Translations under genes and position numbers: made by a program
Virus record (IMG/VR): IMGVR_UViG_3300048930_000157
Coordinates: 1 to 55,746 of that record
DNA: 55,746 bases
Direction: 5' to 3' (one strand)
Origin: a virus
In this document: piece by piece, positions 1-5,001 of the stretch
Numbering within the stretch: position 1 is the stretch's first letter
Layout of the letters: each line of letters begins with the position of its first letter
Notes under the pieces: generated by a model
The model's database searches: none
Told to the model about the DNA's origin: nothing
What the model saw: only the letters and a program-made list of their open reading frames with translations

Positions 1-2
1 TC

Positions 3-353
3 TTTACAAGCGCGGCGAATCTCGCACAAGACTACTACACAGCGTTGCAGGCACTGTCGGGGTCCGACTCCGATGAAGGAACGCTTGCACGGAAACGCAT
101 CAAGGAAGCAGCACGGGCTGTGCTCCCCAACGCCGCAGGAAGTGACGGCATGGTAAGCATGAATGGCCGTGCCGCACGGCACATCATTAATCTGCGATCC
201 AACGAACATGCAGACCTCTCAATCAGAGAGTTTGCATGGGAAGTGTATCAGGCAATTTCAGATGTTGCTCCGGCACTCTTTGCCGACGCAACCGTGAACT
301 ATGGAGCGAGTGACGGGATTCCGTCTGTCTCGTTCGAACATCCGAAGGTCTAG
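3..353 (+). CDS. thyX: Flavin-dependent thymidylate synthase, C-terminal part
   Basis: ThyX makes dTMP from dUMP using methylene-tetrahydrofolate and FAD. The frame is already open at the window edge and gives 116 residues ending in TAG, so the N-terminal half, including the FAD-binding RHR motif, lies outside the window. The visible part has the family's conserved C-terminal block: a Met-Asn-Gly-Arg-Ala-Ala-Arg-His stretch, then LRSNEHAD and IREFA. These match the arginine-rich region that binds dUMP in ThyX proteins. The TTG at 45 is internal and is not a real start. The gene runs rightward into the tRNA array, and the 67-base gap holds a 7-bp stem-loop. Phage copies usually support rapid DNA synthesis, which fits the dCMP deaminase and dNMP kinase genes in this window. 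Confidence 0.88.
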   Translation, partial: FTSAANLAQDYYTALQALSGSDSDEGTLARKRIKEAARAVLPNAAGSDGMVSMNGRAARHIINLRSNEHADLSIREFAWEVYQAISDVAPALFADATVNYGASDGIPSVSFEHPKV

Positions 354-396
354 GAGAATGCACGGGCCGTCAGACTACTGCACATCGTAAGAACAG

Positions 397-416
397 GCCC
401 GGAGACGCGTCCGGGC
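397..416 (+). other. Stem-loop between thyX and the tRNA array
   Basis: A perfect 7-bp stem (GCCCGGA pairing with TCCGGGC) closes a six-base loop just before the first tRNA. No T-run follows, so it is not a classical intrinsic terminator. It may be a processing or stability element separating the thyX message from the tRNAs. That role is inference. Confidence 0.45.
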
Positions 417-420
417 ACAT

Positions 421-494
421 TCAGGGATCGGTTAACGGTAGGCCGATGGTCTTTGGAACCATCTGTATAGGTTCGAATCCTATTCCCTGATCCA
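421..494 (+). tRNA. tRNA-Gln (anticodon TTG)
   Basis: The acceptor arms TCAGGGA and TCCCTGA pair fully. The anticodon loop CTTTGGA gives TTG, and the T-arm carries GTTCGAATCC. Discriminator T is followed by an encoded CCA (492-494). It is the first gene of the array. Confidence 0.88.
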
Positions 495-495
495 T

Positions 496-578
496 GCCCT
501 TCTGGGGGAATTGGCAGACACGCTTCGCTTAAAACGAAGTGCCGAGACGGTGTGCAGGTTCGACTCCTGTGAGAAGCA
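496..578 (+). tRNA. tRNA-Leu (anticodon TAA), imperfect acceptor stem
   Basis: This is a class II tRNA with a long variable arm. Its D-arm is typical of Leu tRNAs and its anticodon loop CTTAAAA gives TAA. The acceptor arms GCCCTTC and GAGAAGC contain two adjacent C-A mismatches (pairs 3-70 and 4-69) and one T-G pair. No CCA is encoded. The odd stem means the gene could be decaying or its transcript could need repair. Confidence 0.72.
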
Positions 579-581
579 CTA

Positions 582-664
582 GCCCCTATGGTGGAATGGC
601 AGACACGACGGCCTCAAACGCCGGAGTCCATCAGGGCGTGCAGGTTCAAGTCCTGCTAGGGGCA
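582..664 (+). tRNA. tRNA-Leu (anticodon CAA)
   Basis: The acceptor GCCCCTA pairs fully with TAGGGGC. The anticodon loop CTCAAAC gives CAA, and there is a long class II variable arm. Discriminator A is followed by CCT, so CCA is not encoded. Confidence 0.88.
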
Positions 665-666
665 CC

Positions 667-695
667 TTGACAAGTAGTCGAAAATCGGCTATACT
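667..695 (+). promoter_or_regulatory. Sigma-70-type promoter inside the tRNA array
   Basis: TTGACA (667-672), a 17-base spacer and TATACT (690-695) lie in the spacer between two Leu tRNAs. This near-consensus promoter would start transcription just before the tRNA at 714 and boost the distal part of the array. Confidence 0.82.
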
Positions 696-713
696 ACAAG
701 AAGTCGAGAACTT

Positions 714-795
714 GCGTTAGTGGCGGAACGGGATACGCGCTAGTCTTAGAAACTAGTACCCTTGCGGTTTGTGGGTTCGAATCCCTCCTAACGTA
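714..795 (+). tRNA. tRNA-Leu (anticodon TAG)
   Basis: The acceptor GCGTTAG pairs with CTAACGT, with a G-T first pair. The stem CTAGT/ACTAG encloses the loop CTTAGAA, giving TAG. It has a long variable arm and no encoded CCA. It is the third Leu isoacceptor in a row. Confidence 0.88.
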
Positions 796-922
796 CCTAA
801 GCCCGGTTGCCCTCTCCCGGTTAAGTCCGTACCATACGGTAATGACCGGTGAAGGCCCGAGGGCTGGAAAGACGGCTATAGACGGAGAGCCAGCAGTTCG
901 GCCCGGACTCAATCGGGCACAT
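796..922 (+). other. Structured spacer in the tRNA array
   Basis: This 127-base spacer holds no convincing gene. It contains a perfect CCGTA/TACGG hairpin (827-839) and a second inverted repeat, GCCCG/CGGGC, near its end. Function unknown. Confidence 0.35.
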
Positions 923-994
923 ACCGATGTAGCTCAGTGGTAGAGCAACTGATTGAAGTCCAGTTGGTCGCCGGTTCGAATCCGGCTGTCGGTA
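923..994 (+). tRNA. tRNA-Phe (anticodon GAA)
   Basis: The acceptor ACCGATG pairs with TGTCGGT, with two wobble pairs at the inner end. The loop TTGAAGT gives GAA, closed by a stem with one A-C mismatch next to the loop. The D-arm and T-arm are canonical. No CCA is encoded. Confidence 0.8.
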
Positions 995-995
995 C

Positions 996-1060
996 CGAGA
1001 CGAAAATCCTTCGGGGTTTGGTTTGTCTATTGTCGGTGGGTTCAACCCCCGCCGACTCTA
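996..1060 (+). other. tRNA-like element with a T-arm but no anticodon arm
   Basis: A perfect T-arm (stem GTGGG/CCCGC, loop TTCAACC) is followed by a tRNA-like 3' end. The 5' part folds into a C(TTCG)G tetraloop hairpin with stem AAATCC/GGGTTT at about 1004-1019. No anticodon stem can be drawn. An outer GAGACG/CGACTC stem has one A-A mismatch. It may be a degraded tRNA or a small tRNA-mimic RNA. Confidence 0.4.
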
Positions 1061-1134
1061 CCCCTGTAGCGTAATGGAAGCGCAAAGGTGTTCTAAGCCT
1101 TCGGGTGCGGGTTCGAATCCTGCTAGGGGTACCA
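1060..1134 (+). tRNA. tRNA-Arg (anticodon TCT)
   Basis: The acceptor ACCCCTG pairs with TAGGGGT. The stem AAGGT/GCCTT encloses the loop GTTCTAA, giving TCT. Discriminator A is followed by an encoded CCA (1132-1134). Its first base coincides with the last base of the preceding tRNA-like element. Confidence 0.86.
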
Positions 1135-1135
1135 C

Positions 1136-1212
1136 GGTCGCATAGCTCAATTTGGGAGAGCACCGGCTTGTCACGCCGGAGGTCGCGGGTTCGAACCCCG
1201 TTGTGATCGCCA
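1136..1212 (+). tRNA. tRNA-Asp (anticodon GTC)
   Basis: The acceptor GGTCGCA pairs with TGTGATC, with two wobbles. The perfect stem CCGGC/GCCGG encloses TTGTCAC, giving GTC. Discriminator G is followed by an encoded CCA. Confidence 0.9.
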
Positions 1213-1574
1213 CGTCGGTGTCGCATAACGGAGATGCAATAGCCTTCGAAGGATGGACATGAAAACGACAACACAGTGGTATAAGGAAAACCCTGAAAAA
1301 TACTTAAAGAGAAAACAACAAATAAAAGATAGACAAACATCTATTCGAAGGTATGTTCAAGAATACCGAAAAGGAAAGGTTTGTGTATTATGCGGATTCT
1401 CAGATTATCGGGCAATAGATTTTCATCACCGCGATAAGGATAGTAAAACAATTACACCTTCGGAAATATACCTAAAAGGTTGGGGTGTTCAAAGAATTCA
1501 AGAGGAATTGAACAAATGTGATCCTATGTGTAAAAATTGTCATGCTATTTTGCATCACCCTGATACGTCGGTGT
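1212..1574 (+). repeat. Direct repeat ACGTCGGTGT flanking the HNH gene
   Basis: The same ten bases occur at 1212-1221 and 1565-1574. Each copy covers the acceptor start of a tRNA (the truncated one and the intact tRNA-Arg). The AT-rich HNH gene lies exactly between them, so the segment has the structure of an inserted unit. Confidence 0.7.
1214..1252 (+). pseudogene. Truncated 5' half of a tRNA-Arg-like gene
   Basis: Acceptor strand GTCGGTG, a D-arm (GCAT...ATGC) and an anticodon loop CTTCGAA are present. The sequence then runs straight into the HNH gene with no T-arm or 3' acceptor. The acceptor and anticodon loop match the intact tRNA-Arg(TCG) that follows the HNH gene, while the D-arm differs. 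It looks like the remnant left when the HNH unit inserted. Confidence 0.65.
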
Positions 1575-1576
1575 AA
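1253..1576 (+). CDS. HNH homing-type endonuclease
   Basis: This 107-residue protein has a compact HNH zinc-finger nuclease core: CVLCG at about 44-48, DFHHRDK at about 56-62 with the catalytic His pair, and CKNCHAILHH near the C-terminus. Two CxxC pairs would bind structural zinc. Such proteins nick or cut DNA and often act as free-standing homing enzymes in phages. ATG codons occur at 1253 and 1259, and either could be the start. The gene is far more AT-rich than its surroundings, sits between a broken and an intact tRNA-Arg, and overlaps the intact tRNA by ten bases at its 3' end. These are strong signs of recent insertion. Its target may be a tRNA gene, which is inference. Confidence 0.85.
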   Translation: MDMKTTTQWYKENPEKYLKRKQQIKDRQTSIRRYVQEYRKGKVCVLCGFSDYRAIDFHHRDKDSKTITPSEIYLKGWGVQRIQEELNKCDPMCKNCHAILHHPDTSV

Positions 1577-1642
1577 CTCAATGGATAGAGTGCAACGCTT
1601 CGAACGTTGAAGTTGCGGGTTCGAATCCTGCCACCGACGCCA
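1567..1642 (+). tRNA. tRNA-Arg (anticodon TCG)
   Basis: The acceptor GTCGGTG pairs fully with CACCGAC. The perfect stem CAACG/CGTTG encloses CTTCGAA, giving TCG. Discriminator G is followed by an encoded CCA. Its 5' end overlaps the stop codon of the HNH gene. Confidence 0.9.
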
Positions 1643-1657
1643 AGGAAAGGGAGTACG

Positions 1658-1915
1658 ATGCGACGACGCGTTCGGGATAGAGAACCAGATACGTACGAAG
1701 CAATTCTCTGGACTGGTGAGAACATCTCTGATGTGGCTCTCTGGTTGCAAAATCATCAGCGTGGCTATGATTATGACAATTACTACCGTATCAAGGATGG
1801 GAAATTGTACCTTGGACTCTACGAACTCCCTGAGCAGACATGGTTGGTGTTAAACCACAGTGTCTCCCACTACTCAGATAAGGAGTTCTGGCAGTATTAC
1901 GAAGAAGCACCGTAG
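1658..1915 (+). CDS. Small phage protein resembling the PGDW-type family
   Basis: An 85-residue protein starts at ATG 1658 behind a strong AAGGAAAGGGAG ribosome site; an earlier in-frame ATG lies inside the tRNA and is rejected. The order of features is an N-terminal EAILWTGEN strand, a central short strand pair with an RIKDGKL turn, then a TWLVLNH strand and an acidic tail ending FWQYYEEAP. This resembles the widespread small phage proteins with an 'A-x-x-W-T/D-G' start and a 'PGDWLV' strand, whose function is unknown. A related layout is seen in the gene at 44431-44691. It sits inside the tRNA array and would be co-transcribed with it. Confidence 0.7.
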   Translation: MRRRVRDREPDTYEAILWTGENISDVALWLQNHQRGYDYDNYYRIKDGKLYLGLYELPEQTWLVLNHSVSHYSDKEFWQYYEEAP

Positions 1916-1925
1916 CACGGTGTGT

Positions 1926-2001
1926 GGTGTCGTTGGCCGAGCGGATAAGGCACATGCCTGTGGAGCATGGTAGACGGGTTCGATTCCCGTACGGTACCCC
2001 A
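1926..2001 (+). tRNA. tRNA-His (anticodon GTG)
   Basis: The stem CATGC/GCATG encloses CTGTGGA, giving GTG. The extra G at -1 (1926) faces discriminator C73 (1998), the hallmark pair of His tRNAs. CCA is encoded at 1999-2001. Confidence 0.92.
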
Positions 2002-2004
2002 AAT

Positions 2005-2078
2005 GAGCGGTTGGCCGAGTGGTTAGGCGCGTCTCTGCAACAGACAGGACAGCGGTTCGAATCCGCTACCGCTCTCCA
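2005..2078 (+). tRNA. tRNA-Cys (anticodon GCA)
   Basis: The acceptor GAGCGGT pairs fully with ACCGCTC. The loop CTGCAAC gives GCA. Discriminator T, typical of Cys tRNAs, is followed by an encoded CCA. Confidence 0.92.
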
Positions 2079-2079
2079 C

Positions 2080-2151
2080 GCCTTTGTAACTCAATGGTAG
2101 AGTAAGCGTCTTTTAAACGCGAAGTTGTGGGTTCGAATCCCACCGGGGGCA
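2080..2151 (+). tRNA. tRNA-Lys (anticodon TTT)
   Basis: The acceptor GCCTTTG pairs with CGGGGGC, with several G-T wobbles. The stem GCGT/ACGC encloses CTTTTAA, giving TTT. No CCA is encoded. Confidence 0.86.
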
Positions 2152-2153
2152 CT

Positions 2154-2330
2154 ATGGTACACGTTGTCGGTGTGTTGACGTTGCTTATCGTGATGATCCT
2201 TCTCTGTCGGCACAGCCTGCAAGACACACAACTTCTGATGGACTTGGAGGGCATTGCCATTTTTGTCCTGATGGTGTACTGTGTACTTCGATTGTACGGT
2301 GTGAAACTCGCCTTTGTAGCTCAATGGTAG
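2154..2330 (+). CDS. Possible small membrane protein between two Lys tRNAs
   Basis: A 58-codon frame starts at ATG 2154, three bases after the tRNA-Lys(TTT), and ends inside the next tRNA-Lys. It has two hydrophobic stretches (residues about 3-18 and 30-50) separated by a short polar segment with RHSLQD and DLEG, so it could be a two-helix membrane protein. No good ribosome site precedes the ATG, and its last seven codons are tRNA sequence, which argues for caution. It fills most of a 158-base gap that otherwise has no function. It is not recognised as any known family. Confidence 0.35.
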   Translation: MVHVVGVLTLLIVMILLCRHSLQDTQLLMDLEGIAIFVLMVYCVLRLYGVKLAFVAQW

Positions 2331-2381
2331 AGCAGGACACTCTTAATGTCTTGGCTAGAGGTTCGAATCCTCTCAGGGGCA
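2310..2381 (+). tRNA. tRNA-Lys (anticodon CTT)
   Basis: The acceptor GCCTTTG pairs with CAGGGGC. The stem GGACA/TGTCT encloses CTCTTAA, giving CTT. It shares the acceptor and D-arm of the tRNA-Lys(TTT) at 2080, suggesting duplication followed by anticodon change. No CCA is encoded. Confidence 0.88.
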
Positions 2382-2498
2382 CGGCTCAATGCGGTGAACA
2401 GGTAAAGCTTCCGTGTGGTTGTCCCGACTTCCACCCCCAAAGGCCACGGGGACAATAGTTTGCGGCACGTTCCGGTGCGTGTGGGAAAACACCGGTAT
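2382..2498 (+). other. Structured spacer in the tRNA array
   Basis: No gene is visible in these 117 bases. There is a TTGTCCC ... GGGACAA inverted repeat and a CCGGTG ... CACCGG inverted repeat, so the spacer may fold. Function unknown. Confidence 0.3.
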
Positions 2499-2572
2499 GT
2501 CGATGTGACCGAGAGGCTAGGTACCACTCTTCCAAAGTGAGGACGCGGGTTCGAATCCTGTCATCGACTCCA
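2499..2572 (+). tRNA. tRNA-Gly (anticodon TCC)
   Basis: The acceptor GTCGATG pairs fully with CATCGAC. The loop CTTCCAA gives TCC, with a stem of four pairs plus one C-A mismatch at its outer end. Discriminator T is followed by an encoded CCA. Confidence 0.86.
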
Positions 2573-2666
2573 ACAGCCGCCTGTAGCCACTTCGCAAGGA
2601 CAGCAGGAAGCGACGGCGATGAGCGTCTTGGGGCAAGGGGGTAGAGACGTTAAATTACCCTCGCAG

Positions 2667-2742
2667 GCCGGTGAAGCTCAGTTGGCCGAGCACCTGTTTT
2701 GTAAACAGGCGGTAGCGGGTTCGAATCCTGTCATCGGCTCCA
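2667..2742 (+). tRNA. tRNA-Thr (anticodon TGT)
   Basis: The acceptor GCCGGTG pairs with CATCGGC. The perfect stem CCTGT/ACAGG encloses TTTGTAA, giving TGT. Discriminator T is followed by an encoded CCA. It is the last tRNA of the array. Confidence 0.9.
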
Positions 2743-2846
2743 AGGAAAGGCTTTGTGAGAAGCTAGTGCTCAGGCTGTGATCCGTTGGTTTGAGAGATAT
2801 GAGTCACGCATCCTAGGTTTTCGCGTTGGCGAACGGACAAAGAAAG

Positions 2847-2871
2847 AGCGGCCCTTCGGGGCCGCTTTTTT
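2847..2871 (+). terminator. Intrinsic terminator ending the tRNA array
   Basis: An 8-bp GC-rich stem (AGCGGCCC/GGGCCGCT) with a TTCG tetraloop is followed by TTTTTT. It ends rightward transcription of the array. The opposite strand reads into CTTTCTTTG after the same hairpin, so it may also stop the leftward operon that ends at 2871. Confidence 0.92.
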
Positions 2872-3308
2872 CATGTCTGATAAATGCTGAAGTAAATTAA
2901 AAAGAGGAACGCTCCGTAGAGCATCCACGGTCGATCCCACCGGACAACCTCCCGGCGCGACATTGATACCGAAGATGCTCGGTTTCGTCGCTTGCTTCCT
3001 CGTTTTGTCTTTCCCAAAACGCGAAGTCGTTCCTTCCGATAGTAGGAGACTTTCGCCTGAACGGTTCGGCCCGGAATGGTCCGGGCACCTTTCGCAAGGT
3101 TGCACGTTCGGCACGACGTGACAAGGTTACGTGGGTCATCGGTTCCACCTTTCGCCCGTGGTTTAACGTGGTCGAGTTGGAGCATGTACCGAGAGTCACA
3201 ATACACGCACTTGTTATTGTCGCGTTTATAGATGCTCCGGCGCTGTTCGACACTGATCCAGTTACGGTCGTACGAGTTCGAACGTTTGTGTTTGAGTGGT
3301 AGTGTCAT
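2871..3308 (-). CDS. HNH endonuclease with a hydrophobic C-terminal tail
   Basis: A 145-residue HNH protein. The core has CVYC at about 37-40, LDHVKPRAKGG with the catalytic DH pair at about 48-58, an NLVTSC segment, and RTCNLAKGAR completing the second CxxC. Start ATG 3308 has an AGGTGG ribosome site; an upstream in-frame ATG at 3335 would overlap the kinase gene further. The protein ends in a strongly hydrophobic stretch of about 17 residues, unusual for a soluble nuclease, which could anchor it in a membrane or be an appended non-native tail. It is the last gene of the leftward operon. The family includes homing enzymes and packaging-associated nucleases; the role here is not resolved. Confidence 0.82.
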   Translation of the reverse strand: MTLPLKHKRSNSYDRNWISVEQRRSIYKRDNNKCVYCDSRYMLQLDHVKPRAKGGTDDPRNLVTSCRTCNLAKGARTIPGRTVQAKVSYYRKERLRVLGKTKRGSKRRNRASSVSMSRREVVRWDRPWMLYGAFLFLIYFSIYQT

Positions 3309-3897
3309 ATGTGTACCCACCTGAAAGGGCATCACATAGACGGAGTATGCCGTCTACCGCGTCGTTCTCGGACTGTCCGGTAAGATCAATGACGAAGTGA
3401 GCGGTGATGTTGAACTGTTCGGTTTCCGATGCGTGTGTTGTGGATCGCTTATCCGCATTCCCACTCGCATCCTCAATATTTCGAATCAGTCGAACAATCC
3501 AGAAGTCTTGCTCACGGAGGGCGTCTGCTTCATTAACGAAGCGACAGTCATCCACAACCACGGGACCGCTTGTCAGGGAAAACGTTTGTTTCCAGCGGTT
3601 AATCCAGTGGTCAGGTTCCCCCATAAACTCTCGCCAAAAATCTGTTCCGTACCATTGCAAGAGCGGTCCAAACGTCGTCTTTTTGAACTGTTCGATGGTA
3701 GCCTTGTTCAGAGAGGACGGATTCGGGCTGTGTCCCCGAACCGTGTGTCGCTTGACCACATAATCAAGCATGTCAGCACAGTCCTGTTTGACCGCATCGG
3801 CAAAGGCAAGTCGCTGATACCCGCGATGCTGAACAAGGGCGTTGGCAATCGTTGTCTTTCCAACGCCATACGGCCCGATAAAAGCGAAGTGACGCAC
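3262..3897 (-). CDS. Deoxynucleoside monophosphate kinase
   Basis: A 211-residue P-loop kinase resembling phage dNMP kinases (T4 gp1-like), which phosphorylate dNMPs to dNDPs for DNA synthesis. Walker A is GPYGVGKTT at residues 8-16, right after the first strand. A central QWYGTDFWRE segment is shared with this family, and VVVDDCRF looks like the Walker B/lid strand. The start at 3897 is the only ATG before the P-loop. The gene overlaps the HNH gene at its 3' end and follows a small membrane protein gene. Together with dCMP deaminase (33560-34006) and ThyX at the left edge it forms a dTTP supply route. The exact base specificity cannot be told. Confidence 0.85.
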   Translation of the reverse strand: MRHFAFIGPYGVGKTTIANALVQHRGYQRLAFADAVKQDCADMLDYVVKRHTVRGHSPNPSSLNKATIEQFKKTTFGPLLQWYGTDFWREFMGEPDHWINRWKQTFSLTSGPVVVDDCRFVNEADALREQDFWIVRLIRNIEDASGNADKRSTTHASETEQFNITAHFVIDLTGQSENDAVDGILRLCDALSGGYTYDTTTQTQTFELVRP

Positions 3898-3906
3898 ATA
3901 ACCCTC

Positions 3907-4119
3907 CTATGTGATGCGGCTGATAAGACTTATTGCAACCATACAGGCGGCTGCAACAAGAAGAAGGAGAAACATGAGGATGAACTTTGACCAGACTTGG
4001 AGTAGGTACGCATCGAGTGATGCGTACCCCCCATCGTCTGAACGGCGCTGAAGCCATTTGTGCAGGTTTCGCAGCGCCTTATACTTCATAAAGCGCAACC
4101 ATACAATTAGCCTGAGCAT
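3907..4119 (-). CDS. Small single-pass membrane protein
   Basis: A 70-residue protein with a basic, Trp- and Arg-rich N-terminal half, a short region around residues 28-40 with DDGGYASLDAY, then one clear membrane helix (about residues 46-66: FILMFLLLLVAAACMVAISL). The start overlaps the 3' end of the upstream deoxyribosyltransferase-like gene by 13 bases, showing translational coupling within the leftward operon. No family is recognised. A cytoplasmic basic domain with one C-terminal membrane anchor is the only structural statement the sequence supports. Confidence 0.6.
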   Translation of the reverse strand: MLRLIVWLRFMKYKALRNLHKWLQRRSDDGGYASLDAYLLQVWSKFILMFLLLLVAAACMVAISLISRIT

Positions 4120-4595
4120 GACACGCTCTCTCCGGTTGTTACCTTGTGATACGTGTAGAGCATTTGCGGAGACTCGTTCAAGTCCATCGCAGATGCACAG
4201 CTACTCAGGATAGGGAGTAGGGAACTGAAGTCGTCAACGTGGAACACTCCGGGCATATAGTAGAAAATATGCTCCTGATCCCCCACGATGATGCACGTCT
4301 TTTGCTTCGCGTACGCATAGCCGAACTCCCAATGTCGTCCTCCACCGATGGTCGGATTTTTTGGATCGTTCGCAAAGAGTACAAGCACGTCGCAACGGTC
4401 TACATCGCAGGCGTCACGAATTGCCTCTCGTTCGAAGTAGGCCCGTCCCTGCACACCGTAGGCGCTGTGTGGTCCGTCTGTCCCGTCAAGCCACTGGCTT
4501 GTGACATGGATACGATGATCGGCTGTCTGAATAATATCCCGGTAGGCTTTGATTTCGTCCTTCCGGAGCCATGAACCAGCGAGATAGACGTTCAT
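4107..4595 (-). CDS. Nucleoside 2-deoxyribosyltransferase-like protein
   Basis: A 162-residue protein with the Rossmann-like layout of the nucleoside deoxyribosyltransferase / DUF4406 superfamily. It has an N-terminal MNVYLAGSW strand and loop, a mid-protein REAIRDACDVDRCDVLVLF strand where such enzymes place catalytic acid residues, and a GGGRHWEFGYAYA helix, the family's signature for the nucleotide-facing helix. Known relatives exchange bases on deoxyribonucleosides or hydrolyse dNMPs. The start at 4595 overlaps the stop of the preceding 59-residue gene as ATGA. Its neighbour is dNMP kinase, so a role in nucleotide salvage or exclusion of host nucleotides is plausible. Substrate is unknown. 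Confidence 0.72.
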   Translation of the reverse strand: MNVYLAGSWLRKDEIKAYRDIIQTADHRIHVTSQWLDGTDGPHSAYGVQGRAYFEREAIRDACDVDRCDVLVLFANDPKNPTIGGGRHWEFGYAYAKQKTCIIVGDQEHIFYYMPGVFHVDDFSSLLPILSSCASAMDLNESPQMLYTYHKVTTGESVSCSG

Positions 4596-4771
4596 TCTTC
4601 CTCCTGTTCGTCTAACATCTCACTGATAGTATCTTCGATTTCTTCCAAGTTGTCAAATGTCTCCAAGCTGATGCACCCCTGTGCATCGAACTCTTTACTT
4701 GCTTTGCGAAGTACATCTTGAATGAAGCGAAGGAAATCACAATCAATACTTTTACGAGTCGGGAAGGTCAT
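4592..4771 (-). CDS. Small acidic protein of unknown function
   Basis: A 59-residue frame starts at ATG 4771 with a CGGAGGA ribosome site eight bases upstream. Its stop TGA overlaps the ATG of the next gene (ATGA), and its own start overlaps the stop of the gene before it. This tight coupling on both sides is the main evidence that it is real. The N-terminal third is mixed (TRKSIDCDFLRFI). The C-terminal half is very acidic and probably helical, with DNLEEIEDT and MLDEQEEE. No known family is recognised. A small acidic protein in a replication operon could be an inhibitor or partner of a DNA-binding protein, but nothing here proves it. Confidence 0.65.
   Translation of the reverse strand: MTFPTRKSIDCDFLRFIQDVLRKASKEFDAQGCISLETFDNLEEIEDTISEMLDEQEEE
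4628..4656 (-). promoter_or_regulatory. Possible internal promoter in the primase operon
   Basis: On the minus strand TTGACA (4656-4651), 17 bases and GATACT (4633-4628) lie inside the 59-residue gene, just upstream of the deoxyribosyltransferase-like gene. Its position in coding sequence makes chance likely, so it is listed as tentative. Confidence 0.3.
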
Positions 4772-5001
4772 ACCGTATCCTCCGAGCGTCGGGCCGTCTT
4801 ATACTGGATCAAATCAAGCGTTCTGTTTGGCTCAATTGAGGGGCCAAGTTCCCGTTCAATGTACTCTTTCGCCGCGACGGATGCAAACGACACAAGAACG
4901 TAACCGGGAGGGGCCAGCATATAGCCAACATCGTTTCTAATGGAAAGTGGGAGGCGCTTTTTCAGCGCCACCCACTCATTGTATCGGTATCGGTTGGTCA
5001 T
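4768..5001 (-). CDS. Small conserved-looking protein of unknown function
   Basis: A 77-residue protein starts at ATG 5001, overlapping the stop of the primase-helicase gene by four bases (ATGA), so it is translated by coupling. The N-terminus is basic and aromatic (TNRYRYNEW), the centre holds a hydrophobic strand-turn-strand (YMLAPPGYVLVSF), and the rest is helical and charged with an EYIEREL segment. No catalytic or metal-binding motif is visible and no family is recognised. Its position right after the primase suggests a replication accessory role, which is inference from context only. Confidence 0.65.
   Translation of the reverse strand: MTNRYRYNEWVALKKRLPLSIRNDVGYMLAPPGYVLVSFASVAAKEYIERELGPSIEPNRTLDLIQYKTARRSEDTV

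Noticed and set aside
694-1340. Leftward open frames across the tRNA array
   Set aside because: They read the antisense of tRNA T-loops and give the familiar false peptide pattern 'GFEPAT' or 'RTRDL'; no ribosome sites precede them.
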